A stretch of 64,000 bases of DNA from Alphaproteobacteria bacterium (lineage in GTDB: Bacteria > Pseudomonadota > Alphaproteobacteria > Rickettsiales > UBA1997): NCBI GenBank assembly GCA_021151765.1, contig JAGKWR010000010.1, forward strand, positions 1 to 64,000, written 5' to 3'. The notes beneath the pieces were generated by a model, which was given only the letters and a program-made list of their open reading frames with translations, searched no databases and had not been told where the DNA came from. Position numbers and translations under genes: made by a program. Of the stretch, positions 27,402 to 36,523 are shown piece by piece (within the stretch, counting starts at the first letter, position 1; the number at the start of each line of letters is the position of its first letter).

Positions 27402-27795
27402 CGAACAGTTCTTTTAGTTTTTGAGGAATTTTTTTGGGACGATAAGATTCAGAATCAATACACACAATCACTACATCCATCGCCGCTAGAATTTTTTCAT
27501 CTTTGCGTACTTCTTGATGCATAATTAAAGAAGTGCCGGCCGTTTTAGTAACTTCTGCAGTTACGGTGATTAAGTCGTCAAGCTTGGCTGGAAAAAGATA
27601 ATCAATTTCGCAACGACGCACAACAAAAATTAGTTTTTCATCACGCACTAAGTCAGATTGTGAAATCTCTAAATCACGTAAATATTCCGTGCGCGCTCTT
27701 TCACAAAAACGCAGATAATTAGCGTGATAAACGATTCCTCCCGCGTCAGTATCTTCGTAGTAAACGCGATAATTTATCGAAAATTTATGCGACAT
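27391..27795 (-). CDS. ybgC: YbgC-family acyl-CoA thioesterase
   Basis: YbgC-type thioesterases hydrolyse acyl-CoA and are often encoded with the Tol-Pal system. The product is 134 residues, a single hotdog fold. The active-site motif with the catalytic Asp is YYEDTDAGGIVYHANYLRF. Here the gene is not with tolQRAB but between queD and ffh. It overlaps both neighbours by 11 bases. Substrate is unknown, and YbgC is the best of several similar hotdog families. Confidence 0.88.
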   Translation of the reverse strand: MSHKFSINYRVYYEDTDAGGIVYHANYLRFCERARTEYLRDLEISQSDLVRDEKLIFVVRRCEIDYLFPAKLDDLITVTAEVTKTAGTSLIMHQEVRKDEKILAAMDVVIVCIDSESYRPKKIPQKLKELFDAR

Positions 27796-28204
27796 TAGTG
27801 TAACAATTAGGAGTTTCGTAAAGTTTAATAGCGACGCATTTTACTTCTTTATCAGCGAAAAGTTGTGGGCAAATTTCGGCAAAAATATGGTGCGCGATGT
27901 TTTCGGCTGTAGGGTTTTCTGCAATGTAGTAAATTTTTTGACCAGTTGTGGCAGCAATTTTATCGCCTAAATCTCGATCTTTAATTGAAAGAATTGTGTT
28001 GTGGTCAAGATTGTTGTCGATCCAAGAACCAAGGACTTCGCGGATTACGCCGAAGTCAATTACGCGACCAAGTGCGTCAAGTTCTTTAGCAACAAAAGTT
28101 GCTTCCAAAGCGTAACGATGGCCATGCAACATTTTGCATTTGCTTTCGTGATTAATAATTCTGTGAGCGGCGTCGAATTCAATTCTTCGTGTGCAGGTAA
28201 TCAT
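27785..28204 (-). CDS. queD: 6-carboxy-5,6,7,8-tetrahydropterin synthase
   Basis: QueD converts dihydroneopterin triphosphate to carboxytetrahydropterin, an early step of queuosine synthesis. The product is 139 residues. The zinc-binding histidine pattern is seen as FDAAHR and LHGHRY, with the catalytic Cys in SKCKMLHGH. The later NLDH and the C-terminal LYETPN motif match the family. It is the first gene of the minus-strand unit, divergent from hisI. The next enzyme of the pathway, queE, is also in this window (57.8 kb). Confidence 0.94.
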   Translation of the reverse strand: MITCTRRIEFDAAHRIINHESKCKMLHGHRYALEATFVAKELDALGRVIDFGVIREVLGSWIDNNLDHNTILSIKDRDLGDKIAATTGQKIYYIAENPTAENIAHHIFAEICPQLFADKEVKCVAIKLYETPNCYTNVA

Positions 28205-28281
28205 TGAAATTGATTTTTGTATTAGAAAATATGAAGTGCAATTTAGGTCGCCGACATAGAATTATCAACCTCTCTTTAGCC

Positions 28282-28605
28282 ATGTCTGAAATTTTGAAAA
28301 AACTAAAATTTAATGCTGACGGATTAATTCCAGCAATCGCCCAAGATGTTGAAACTCAAGAAGTTTTGATGATGGCATGGATGAATGCAGAAAGCTTGAG
28401 CCTTACAATATCAAGTGGTTATGCTACTTATTTTTCGCGTTCTAGAAATCAATTGTGGAAAAAAGGTGATACTTCAGGACATTTGCAAGAAGTGGTTTCA
28501 ATCACTGCCGATTGCGACTTCGACTGCATCTTGCTGCAAGTAAAACAAACGGGAGTTGCTTGTCACACTGGTGCGAAAAATTGTTTTTTTAACGAGATAA
28601 AATGA
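28282..28605 (+). CDS. hisI: Phosphoribosyl-AMP cyclohydrolase
   Basis: HisI opens the adenine ring of phosphoribosyl-AMP, the third step of histidine synthesis. ATG 28282 gives 107 residues and the normal N-terminus (MSEILKKLKFNADGLIPAIA). Upstream in-frame starts at 28204 and 28231 would lie in the promoter region. The core SRSRNQLWKKGDTSGHLQ, the DCDFDC pair and the later Cys in GVACHTG bind zinc and substrate. No fused HisE domain is present. No other his gene is nearby. Its stop overlaps the alr start by 4 bases. Confidence 0.93.
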   Translation: MSEILKKLKFNADGLIPAIAQDVETQEVLMMAWMNAESLSLTISSGYATYFSRSRNQLWKKGDTSGHLQEVVSITADCDFDCILLQVKQTGVACHTGAKNCFFNEIK

Positions 28606-29708
28606 ATCTTTCTTGGATTGAAATCAGCAAATCTGCACTTCTAAATAACATTTCCGCATTGCGAAAAAACTTACCAGCCAAAACAAAATTATGGGCGATG
28701 GTTAAAGCCAATGCTTATGGACACGGTATTTTGGAAGTTTCGTCAATAATAAAAAACAAAGTTGATGGTTTAATTTCTTATCATTTTGACGATTTAATTT
28801 CATTGCGGGAACAAAAAATAAATACATCGCTAATCTGCTTAGGACGTGTATTTCCGCATCAAATTAAGGAGGCAATAAAACATGATATTGAAATAACTGT
28901 TGCAACTTTTGATTTGTTGCAAGCGGCGCAAAAAAAGAAATTTTCTCAAAAGTTAAGAATACATCTTTGTGTTGATACGGGTTTAGGTCGAGATGGTTTT
29001 GTTGCGGAGGATTTAGAAAAAATCATTGAGTTTTTGGCCGATAAAAAATTACGTCAAAATATTGAAGTTATTGGTTTATTTACGCATTTTGCAGCGGCGG
29101 ATGATCAAGACTTTGACAATTATACGCAAAGTCAGATGGACGTTTTGGAAGTGTGGAAAAAATCTTTGGCAGATATTGGCTTAAAGCCGCAAATTCATGC
29201 CTCTGCTAGCTCGGCAACTTTGCGCAAAATTGCGACTGATCTAGATGCGGTAAGAGTTGGTTTAGCGCTTTATGGCATGTCGCCTTTTGAAAATAGAACA
29301 AATGAAAATTTACAGCCGGTTTTATCTTGGAAAGCTGTGGTTTCTGAAGTGAAAGAATTAAAGAAAGGCAGCGCCATTTCTTATGGATGTACTCACATTT
29401 TGAAACGTGATTCTAAAATTGCGGTGTTGCCAATCGGCTATTTTGATGGCATTTCGCGTCTTTCTTCTAATAAATCTCAAGTTTTGGTTAACGGTAAAAA
29501 ATGCGCCCAAATTGGTCGCGTAACAATGAACATAATCATGATTGATGTTACTGACGTTGAAGATGTGAAAGAAGGCGATGTGGCAACGCTTATTGGTTAT
29601 GACGTAGAGCAAATTACCGCTGATGATTGGGCCATCTGGTCGCAAACTTCTAACTACGAAGTGACCACAAGATTAAGTGCGCTTTTGTTGCGCAGAGTGA
29701 CTGAATAA
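28602..29708 (+). CDS. alr: Alanine racemase
   Basis: Alr supplies D-alanine for peptidoglycan. The product is 368 residues. The pyridoxal-phosphate lysine is Lys35 in MVKANAYGHG, and the second catalytic residue is the Tyr in ISYGCTH. The C-terminal beta domain has the RVTMNIIMIDVT segment. The start overlaps the hisI stop (ATGA), which indicates coupling. Together with the dacA-type enzyme it shows that the organism makes a cell wall. Confidence 0.95.
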   Translation: MNLSWIEISKSALLNNISALRKNLPAKTKLWAMVKANAYGHGILEVSSIIKNKVDGLISYHFDDLISLREQKINTSLICLGRVFPHQIKEAIKHDIEITVATFDLLQAAQKKKFSQKLRIHLCVDTGLGRDGFVAEDLEKIIEFLADKKLRQNIEVIGLFTHFAAADDQDFDNYTQSQMDVLEVWKKSLADIGLKPQIHASASSATLRKIATDLDAVRVGLALYGMSPFENRTNENLQPVLSWKAVVSEVKELKKGSAISYGCTHILKRDSKIAVLPIGYFDGISRLSSNKSQVLVNGKKCAQIGRVTMNIIMIDVTDVEDVKEGDVATLIGYDVEQITADDWAIWSQTSNYEVTTRLSALLLRRVTE

Positions 29709-29827
29709 ACAATATTGGAAGGGATAGTTTCGGGATAGTATTCAATAGCGAGCCAGACATTTGCGTTAAAAAAAGGCCCTGTTTTTTGGGTCCGCTGCCT
29801 TACAATACTATCCCTTCCAATATTGTT
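29708..29827. repeat. 120-base palindromic element after alr
   Basis: Two perfect 21-base arms (29708-29728 and 29807-29827) are exact inverted repeats. Inside the left arm the unit GGGATAGT is repeated at 29732-29739, so the right arm can pair with either copy. A small inner stem (29775-29779 with 29788-29792) also lies in the loop. The left arm touches the alr stop codon. The element has no coding frame. It resembles REP/MITE-like or Rickettsia palindromic elements in design, without sequence proof. Confidence 0.7.
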
Positions 29828-29830
29828 AAA

Positions 29831-29860
29831 AATCCTTGGACATTTTAGCGTCCAAGGATT
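29831..29860 (-). terminator. Rho-independent terminator of lpdA
   Basis: A perfect 11-bp stem (arms 29831-29841 and 29850-29860) with an 8-base loop lies 8 bases after the lpdA stop on the minus strand. It is followed in that direction by a run of five T. This is a good intrinsic terminator for the minus strand. On the plus strand it could also slow readthrough from alr. Confidence 0.8.
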
Positions 29861-29867
29861 GAAAAAA

Positions 29868-31274
29868 CTAGGAATGAATCTGTCTTTTTTCAACTGCCAT
29901 TGCAGCTTCTTTAACAGCTTCGTTATAGGTTGGGTGAGCGTGACAAGTTCTGGCTAAATCTTCAGAAGATCCGCCAAATTCCATCACAACTGCAACTTCG
30001 TGAATAGTGTTTCCAGCTTCACGAGCGATGATGTGAGCACCAAGAACGCGATCAGTTTTTGCGCAAGCCAAGATTTTTACAAAACCTTGTTCGTCAAAAG
30101 TTGCGCGGGCGCGCGAGTTAGCCATCATTGAGAATTTACCAACTTTGTATTCAACGCCAGCAGCTTTCAATTCTTCTTCAGTTTTGCCGACAGAAGCGAT
30201 TTCTGGGTAAGTGTAAATTACGTTTGGAATAACGTCATAATTTACGTGGCCAGCTTGACCAGCAATCATTTCAGCAGCAGCAACGCCTTCATCTTCGGCT
30301 TTATGCGCCAACATTGGGCCAGTTGTTACGTCACCGATTACGTAGATGTTATCAACGGAAGTTTTCAAATGATGATTTTCGATGAAACCACGTTGGTTAG
30401 TTTTGATGCCAACATTTTCCAAGCCCAATTTTTCAGTGTTTGGACGACGACCAATCGCAACTAAAACTACGTCAGCAGTTAAAGTTTCTTTTGAACCATC
30501 TTTTACAGATTCAACTTCAACAGTTGCGCCTTTTTTATCTTTTTTCACAGATACAACTTTGGTTGAAAGACGGAATTTGAAACCATCTTTTTCCAAGATT
30601 CTTTGGAAATTACGAGAAACTTCCGCATCCATTGCTGGAGTGATTTTATCAAGGAATTCAATAACCTCGATTTCAGCACCAAATCTGCTCCAAACTGAAG
30701 CCATTTCAAGGCCAATAACACCAGCGCCAATTACGATCATTTTGCCGGGAACTTTTTCTAAATCTAAAGCGCCAGTTGAAGAGATGATAACTTTTTCATC
30801 CAACTCAACACCCGGTAAATTTGTAACTTCTGAACCAGTTGCGATGATGAAATATTTTGAAGAAATTTTTTCTTTTGAGCCGTCTTCTTTAGTGACTTCA
30901 ATAGTGTTTTTATCAACGAAGCTGCCCAAACCTTCAATTGAAGTAACTTTGTTTTTCTTGAACAAACCAGCAATTCCGCCGGTCAAACCTTTGACGATTT
31001 CGTTTTTGTTTTCGATTAATTTTTTAACATCAATTTTTGGTTTAGAAACTGCGATACCAAGTTTTTCGAATTGATGATTTGCATCATGAAATTTGTGTGA
31101 AATTTCAAGCAAAGCTTTTGAAGGAATACAGCCAACATTTAAACAAGTTCCGCCCAAAGTTTTGCGTTTTTCAACACACGCAGTTTTCAATCCAAGTTGT
31201 GCGGCACGAATTGCTGCAACATATCCACCAGGGCCACCGCCGATAACAACGACGTCAAAATTTTGTTGTGACAT
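29868..31274 (-). CDS. lpdA: Dihydrolipoyl dehydrogenase
   Basis: This flavoprotein re-oxidises lipoamide in the pyruvate and 2-oxoglutarate dehydrogenase complexes. The product is 468 residues. The FAD site GGGPGGYVAAI is at residues 12-22, the redox disulfide GGTCLNVGCIPSK has Cys44 and Cys49, and a second dinucleotide motif GAGVIGLEMASVW follows. The C-terminal catalytic His-Glu pair is in HAHPTYNEAVKEA. It is a single gene with its own terminator. With gltA it shows a working citrate cycle entry. Confidence 0.96.
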   Translation of the reverse strand: MSQQNFDVVVIGGGPGGYVAAIRAAQLGLKTACVEKRKTLGGTCLNVGCIPSKALLEISHKFHDANHQFEKLGIAVSKPKIDVKKLIENKNEIVKGLTGGIAGLFKKNKVTSIEGLGSFVDKNTIEVTKEDGSKEKISSKYFIIATGSEVTNLPGVELDEKVIISSTGALDLEKVPGKMIVIGAGVIGLEMASVWSRFGAEIEVIEFLDKITPAMDAEVSRNFQRILEKDGFKFRLSTKVVSVKKDKKGATVEVESVKDGSKETLTADVVLVAIGRRPNTEKLGLENVGIKTNQRGFIENHHLKTSVDNIYVIGDVTTGPMLAHKAEDEGVAAAEMIAGQAGHVNYDVIPNVIYTYPEIASVGKTEEELKAAGVEYKVGKFSMMANSRARATFDEQGFVKILACAKTDRVLGAHIIAREAGNTIHEVAVVMEFGGSSEDLARTCHAHPTYNEAVKEAAMAVEKRQIHS

Positions 31275-31354
31275 TTCTTAAAAATTTAAAGTTAGTAAAG
31301 GTTAATTTCGAAAGAAATTGGATGATAAATCCTAAAACTTAAATCGTAAATTAT

Positions 31355-32470
31355 TTATTCAATTTCTTTGGTAATCCAGCCACCGCCTAAAACGCGAGTA
31401 TCTTGATAAATCACACAAGCTTGACCAGGAGTTATAGCGCGGGTCATAGATTTCATTTCAACCAATGCTTCGTTATTTGGTAAAAATTTTACAACCGCAG
31501 GTTCTTCTTCATGATTAGATCGAAGACGTGCAAAGCTAGGAATTTCTTCGCTCAAGTTGATATCGTCAGCTAACCAATTAATCTCGCGCATTTTGAGTTT
31601 TTTGTTTTGCAAAAATTTTTCTTCACCAACAAAAACAGTATTACTTTTTGGATCAATTTTGATAACGTAAAGTGGATTTGGGTAAGAAATTCCAAGGCCG
31701 CGACGCTGGCCCAAAGTAAAATTAATAATGCCAGAATGTTTGCCTAAATTTTTGCCAGTTTCAATGTGGATAAAATCACCTTCACGAAAAGCTGAAGGAC
31801 GATGACGACGAATAACTTCAGCATAATCACCGTTGGGCACAAAACAAATATCTTGTGAATCAGGTTTGTTAGCAACTTCCAAACCCAGGCGCTCAGCTTC
31901 TTGGCGAGTTTGTTCTTTGGTGTTTCCTCCCAAAGGAAAACGCAGAAATTCCAGCTGTTCTTTGGTGGTAGCGAACAAAAAATAACTTTGATCTTTATTG
32001 TCATCGACCGCTTTGTGCAGTTCAGCAGCGCCATTTTTACCGATTTTACGTTGCACATAATGACCAGTTGCCATGCAGTCAGCGTTGAGGTCGCGCGCTA
32101 CTTTTAACAAATCACGGAACTTCACTGATTGGTTGCATTTCACACAAGGAATTGGCGTTTCACCTTGTAAATAAGAATCCGCAAAGTCGTCGATTACCGA
32201 TTCGCGGAATAGATTTTGGTAATTCAAAATATAATGCGGAAAGCCGTGTTTTTCGGCAACACGTTTAGCATCGTAAATGTCGGTTCCGGCGCAGCAGGCG
32301 TTTTTCTTTTTCAAAGTTTCGCCCATGTCGTAAAGTTGCAGCGTGATGCCGATCACGTCGTAGCCTTGTTCTTTCAACAAACAGGCAACAACTGAAGAAT
32401 CAACACCACCGGACATTGCAACCACAACTCGAGTGTCTTTTTCTGGTTTGTCAAAACCCAAAGAATTCAT
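31355..32470 (-). CDS. mnmA: tRNA-specific 2-thiouridylase
   Basis: MnmA puts sulfur on the wobble uridine (U34) of tRNA-Lys, -Glu and -Gln. I chose the start at 32470 because MNSLGFDKPEKDTRVVVAMS is the typical alphaproteobacterial N-terminus. An in-frame ATG 17 codons upstream is less likely. It gives 371 residues. The PP-loop is SGGVDSS. The two catalytic cysteines are in IPCVKCN and SQDICFVPNGDY. The gene is divergent from gltA. Confidence 0.95.
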   Translation of the reverse strand: MNSLGFDKPEKDTRVVVAMSGGVDSSVVACLLKEQGYDVIGITLQLYDMGETLKKKNACCAGTDIYDAKRVAEKHGFPHYILNYQNLFRESVIDDFADSYLQGETPIPCVKCNQSVKFRDLLKVARDLNADCMATGHYVQRKIGKNGAAELHKAVDDNKDQSYFLFATTKEQLEFLRFPLGGNTKEQTRQEAERLGLEVANKPDSQDICFVPNGDYAEVIRRHRPSAFREGDFIHIETGKNLGKHSGIINFTLGQRRGLGISYPNPLYVIKIDPKSNTVFVGEEKFLQNKKLKMREINWLADDINLSEEIPSFARLRSNHEEEPAVVKFLPNNEALVEMKSMTRAITPGQACVIYQDTRVLGGGWITKEIE

Positions 32471-32632
32471 CAAAATTATTTTTGAAATTAAGTTAGAGAA
32501 TAAATCGGTGATCTGATTCAAAAATTTTTAACACAGATTTAGGTTAAATTTTTGATTTTAGATTTAGATTTTAAGTTTAGAAATTCTGTCACCGCGATTC
32601 TAAAATCCAAAAACAAAAATTCACAAAATTAT

Positions 32633-33922
32633 ATGTCAGAATCTGCCAAACTTACCTTGCCAAATGGCAAAGAAATTATTCTTCCAATCCGCCAAGCTTC
32701 AATCGGTCAGGATGTAATTGATATTTCATCGCTTTACAAAGAAAGCGGCATGTTCACTTACGATCCCGGATTTTTGTCGACAGCTTCTTGCGAATCAAAA
32801 ATTACTTTTATTGATGGCGATCAAGGAATTTTAAGACATCGCGGTTATTCAATCGAAGAATTAGCAAAAAAAAGTGAGTATTTGGAAGTGGCCTACGCTT
32901 TGGTGAATGGCGAGTTACCAGATGCTACGCAATATAAAGATTTCCGCAGCGGCATCATCAGAAATATGTTGGTTCATGAACAAATCGGCATTTTATTGCG
33001 TGGTTTCCCAAGACGCGCGCATCCAATGGCAATCATGGTTGGATCGGTTGCATCGCTTTCAGCATTTTATCACGAAACTATGGATATTCACACTCCAGAA
33101 GGCAGAATGGATGTGATTTATAAAATTATTTCAAAAATGCCGACATTGGCTGCAATGGCTTATAAATATTCAATCGGCGAGCCTTTGATGTATCCAAATA
33201 AAGAATATGGATTTGCCGAAAATTTCCTACATATGTTGTTTGATCGTCCAAACAATCAACACAAAGTCAGTCCGACAATTGCTAAAGCGATGGAAATGAT
33301 TTTCATTTTACATGCTGATCACGAACAAAATGCTTCAACTTCAACTGTGCGTTTGGCTGGTTCTTCTGGAGCTAATCCATTTGCGTGTATCGGTGCTGGT
33401 ATTTCTTCACTTTGGGGCCCAGCTCATGGCGGCGCTAACGAAGAAGTTTTGGAAATGTTGCAAGAAATTGGCACGAAAGATCGTATTCCTGAATTTATCA
33501 AACGTGCTAAAGATAAAAATGATCCTTTCCGTTTGATGGGTTTTGGTCATCGTGTTTATAAAAATTACGATCCGCGCGCGGCAGTTTTGAAGAAATCTTG
33601 TGATGAAGTTTTGGGTGAGTTGGGAATTAAGGATGATCCGCTTTTGGCAATCGCAGTGGAACTTGAGAAAATTGCGCTTAACGACGAATATTTCGTATCG
33701 CGTAAATTGTTCCCAAATGTCGATTTCTACTCAGGAATTATTTACAAAGCACTTGGCATTCCATCAAACTTGTTTACCGTAATTTTTGCGATTGCGCGTT
33801 CAGCTGGTTGGATTTCTCAATGGAAAGAAATGATCGAAGATCCGGCTTTCAAAATCGGCAGACCGCGTCAGCTCTATACCGGACAAGTAAAAAGAGATTA
33901 TACCGAAATCAGTAAAAGATAA
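32633..33922 (+). CDS. gltA: Citrate synthase
   Basis: Citrate synthase condenses acetyl-CoA and oxaloacetate. ATG 32633 gives 429 residues, the length of the hexameric type found in Gram-negative bacteria. A frame extension upstream to 32552 is open but lies in the promoter region. The active-site blocks LHADHEQNAST, GPAHGGAN and MGFGHRVYKNYDPRA are present, and the catalytic Asp is in VDFYSG. The stop overlaps the start of virB4 by one base, an unusual pairing. Confidence 0.97.
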   Translation: MSESAKLTLPNGKEIILPIRQASIGQDVIDISSLYKESGMFTYDPGFLSTASCESKITFIDGDQGILRHRGYSIEELAKKSEYLEVAYALVNGELPDATQYKDFRSGIIRNMLVHEQIGILLRGFPRRAHPMAIMVGSVASLSAFYHETMDIHTPEGRMDVIYKIISKMPTLAAMAYKYSIGEPLMYPNKEYGFAENFLHMLFDRPNNQHKVSPTIAKAMEMIFILHADHEQNASTSTVRLAGSSGANPFACIGAGISSLWGPAHGGANEEVLEMLQEIGTKDRIPEFIKRAKDKNDPFRLMGFGHRVYKNYDPRAAVLKKSCDEVLGELGIKDDPLLAIAVELEKIALNDEYFVSRKLFPNVDFYSGIIYKALGIPSNLFTVIFAIARSAGWISQWKEMIEDPAFKIGRPRQLYTGQVKRDYTEISKR

Positions 33923-36417
33923 TGGCTTTAAAACCAGCTCCGAAAGGTAAAAATACGCAACAACAAAAGTTAACCGCCAAAAAGCCAGACGAGGATTTGA
34001 TTCCATACGTATGTCATTACGATCCTCACACTATCCTCACTAAAAATGGCGAACTGTTGCAAACCATTCGAATTACTGGTTTTGGAACTGATTCAGTGGC
34101 AGTTGATATTCTTTCACTGCGTGACACTTTGCGTGATTCAATAGTTGCTCATGTCAAAGATAATGGTTTTGCTTTTTGGTTTCACACGTTTCGTAGAAAA
34201 AAGAATGTTGTGCCTAAAGGAGAATTCCCAGATATGTTTTCTAAAACCGTTAATGAGTCTTGGGATAAGGAAAATGAGTGGTCTACCCGTTATGTAAATG
34301 AGCTTTATATCACCATAATTACGGAAGGTTTAGACACGTCGATTGGCAATTTTGCTGGTCTTATGCGTTCATTTTCATTTTCTTCAACGAAATCATTGCA
34401 TAAAAATTTTTTGAAGAAAGCCCATGAGAAGCTCTCAAACGTTGTTACTAGTATATTAGTAGATATCGAAGAATATGGCGCAAAGTTACTCGGAATTGCT
34501 GAGCATGAAGAAGTTTTATATTCCGAACCAATGCGTTTTTTTGGCAAAATTATCAATCTTTACGAAGAGCGTTACCCTTTGTGGGTCAATGACATTGCGT
34601 CAGACTTGGCAAGTCATAAGTTTGCTTTTGGCGATCGTAACTTAGAAGTTTTTGGTTATGATAATAAAAACTTTGCTTCGATGTTATCGCTTAAAGAATA
34701 CCAAGAATCTTCCGTGGAAGCTCTTGACCGTATCATGCAATTGCCTTTCGAATTTGTTATAAGCCAGTCTTTTGATTTTAATTACGATAAAAAAGAGTTA
34801 GAGCACTACGAATATCAAGACTATTTGTTGAAAGTTAGCGGTGATGAAGAATGTCGTTATTTAAGTGGAGTCGCTAACTTTGTTGAAGAAGATGCAAATT
34901 CTTTGACTAGTTTTGGTAAGTTGCAAACTACCATAATGATTATTAGCAAAAGCAAAGAAGAACTGGAAAAAGATGTGAAGTTTGCTATGGAAAAATTTTC
35001 ATCTTTAGGCTTGGTGGTTATTCGCGAAGATGTTTTTGCGGAGCATTGTTTTTGGTCACAATTACCCGGAAATTTTCGCTATTTGCGTCGTCAAAAAATA
35101 ATAAATTCTTACTTGGTTGGTGGTTTCGCAGCATTGCATAATTTTCCATCTGGAACCCTAGAAGGTAACCACTGGGGATCAGCAGTTACTGTTTTGAGGA
35201 CAGTTTTAGATACGCCATATTTCTTTAATTTTCATGAAGAAGATCTAGGGCACACTTTGATTATTGGGCCGAAAAATGCTGGCAAAACAGTTTTGACTAA
35301 TTTTTTGGTGACGCAATCTCGTAAATTTGGCGGTAAAATTTTCTACTTTGATCACAACCAAAGATCCAAGTCATTTATCAAAGTTTTGGGAGGAGACTAT
35401 TTTAAAATCTCTTCTGATAGTTCTGTTGAGAATCATTTAACTATTGATCCGCTTTTTTTAGATAAGAATGACTCTAACAAAACATTTTTAAGCGAATGGT
35501 TTGAGTCATTTTTAATATCTTTCAAGGATAAGATACCGCAGGAACAGATCGATTCTATACCTAAAATAGTTGAAAAAATTTGTGCAGATAACGTCACTGA
35601 TTTTGTCAAAGCACTGCAATATTTTAACGTAGCTGAAACAAAAAGTATCTTCGAGAAGATGCAAATTTTGAATAGTCCTAAAATTATTAATCTTTTAGGT
35701 GCTCAATCTCAAAATAGTTTCACCAATGTCGTAAATGGTTTTGATTTGACTGATATTCTTGAGCAAAAGAATTTGTTAGTACCGATCTTCTTTTATTTGC
35801 TTCATAAAATTGAACAAAACTTGGACGGAACTCCATCAATATTAGTTTTGGATCAGGCATGGAATCTGGTTGATAATCCAGTTATTATGCAGCGAATTGG
35901 TGATTTAATGGAACGTTTTCGTCAAAAAAATTGCGTGATTATTTTTACGTCATCTGACTTCGAGGCTATAAATGAAAGTGACGTAATTTTTGAGATGAGA
36001 AGATTAATAGTCACAGAAATATATACTGCTAATCAGAATCCGGATCCTTGCTATAAATCAGTGCTTGAGCTCAAGGATGACGAAATAGAGATAATTACTA
36101 TGATGGAAGATGATGAGCGTCATTTCATCTTTAAACATAATCGTGATTCAATCATTGCATCCTTAAATCTTGGGAAAATGCCAGAAATTGTGAAAATTTT
36201 GTCGGCTGATGAAATTACGAATACTGCAACTCAAGAAGTTATCTTGGCTCATACAGATGAATCGGGGAATGTTGAGTCGCCTGAGAATTGGATTCCTCAG
36301 CTTTTTGAGATTCTGCACGAAATTGAGCGTGATTTAGAAGAGCAAAGAAGAAAAGAGTTAATAGCTGAGGTACAAGCTGAAAGAAAACGTCGGGCAGATT
36401 TGGAAGCTGGTGTTTAA
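33922..36417 (+). CDS. virB4: VirB4-family T4SS ATPase paralogue with altered Walker B
   Basis: VirB4 ATPases power type IV secretion at the inner membrane. The product is 831 residues, with the family N-terminal domain and a C-terminal RecA-like domain. Walker A is GPKNAGKT at about residue 450. Walker B reads VLDQAW at about residue 643-648, where the usual catalytic Glu (DEAW) is Gln (codon at 35854-35856). The later motif usually reading TQS is FTSSD. This suggests weak or no ATP hydrolysis. No other virB gene lies nearby. Rickettsiales carry two VirB4 copies, and an isolated divergent copy fits the second. It shares the TAATG overlap with gltA. Confidence 0.88.
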   Translation: MALKPAPKGKNTQQQKLTAKKPDEDLIPYVCHYDPHTILTKNGELLQTIRITGFGTDSVAVDILSLRDTLRDSIVAHVKDNGFAFWFHTFRRKKNVVPKGEFPDMFSKTVNESWDKENEWSTRYVNELYITIITEGLDTSIGNFAGLMRSFSFSSTKSLHKNFLKKAHEKLSNVVTSILVDIEEYGAKLLGIAEHEEVLYSEPMRFFGKIINLYEERYPLWVNDIASDLASHKFAFGDRNLEVFGYDNKNFASMLSLKEYQESSVEALDRIMQLPFEFVISQSFDFNYDKKELEHYEYQDYLLKVSGDEECRYLSGVANFVEEDANSLTSFGKLQTTIMIISKSKEELEKDVKFAMEKFSSLGLVVIREDVFAEHCFWSQLPGNFRYLRRQKIINSYLVGGFAALHNFPSGTLEGNHWGSAVTVLRTVLDTPYFFNFHEEDLGHTLIIGPKNAGKTVLTNFLVTQSRKFGGKIFYFDHNQRSKSFIKVLGGDYFKISSDSSVENHLTIDPLFLDKNDSNKTFLSEWFESFLISFKDKIPQEQIDSIPKIVEKICADNVTDFVKALQYFNVAETKSIFEKMQILNSPKIINLLGAQSQNSFTNVVNGFDLTDILEQKNLLVPIFFYLLHKIEQNLDGTPSILVLDQAWNLVDNPVIMQRIGDLMERFRQKNCVIIFTSSDFEAINESDVIFEMRRLIVTEIYTANQNPDPCYKSVLELKDDEIEIITMMEDDERHFIFKHNRDSIIASLNLGKMPEIVKILSADEITNTATQEVILAHTDESGNVESPENWIPQLFEILHEIERDLEEQRRKELIAEVQAERKRRADLEAGV

Positions 36418-36476
36418 CAATTTGTCATAGTTCTAAATTTTTTCACAGATAAGTGGCTGGAAGATGTATAGTTCAT

Positions 36477-36506
36477 CCCCCGAAATCATTAAGAAGATTT
36501 TGGGGG
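36477..36506. terminator. Hairpin between convergent virB4 and gatB
   Basis: An 11-bp stem (five C:G pairs, one G:T, five A/T pairs) with an 8-base loop lies between the two convergent stop codons. No clear T-run follows on either strand, so it may be a bidirectional terminator of a weak kind or a barrier to exonucleases. Confidence 0.5.
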
Positions 36507-36523
36507 TATGACTAAGTAACTTT

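Noticed and set aside
29708..29827. Insertion sequence with inverted ends
   Set aside because: Only 120 bases, no transposase frame and no clear target duplication; listed as a palindromic element instead.
30382..31074. 230-codon open frame on the plus strand opposite lpdA
   Set aside because: It mirrors the strong coding frame of lpdA, shows no domain and no ribosome binding site. It is a codon-bias shadow.
32540..32632. Citrate synthase start at 32552
   Set aside because: The first 27 codons are AT-rich, unlike the family N-terminus, and overlap the promoter area.
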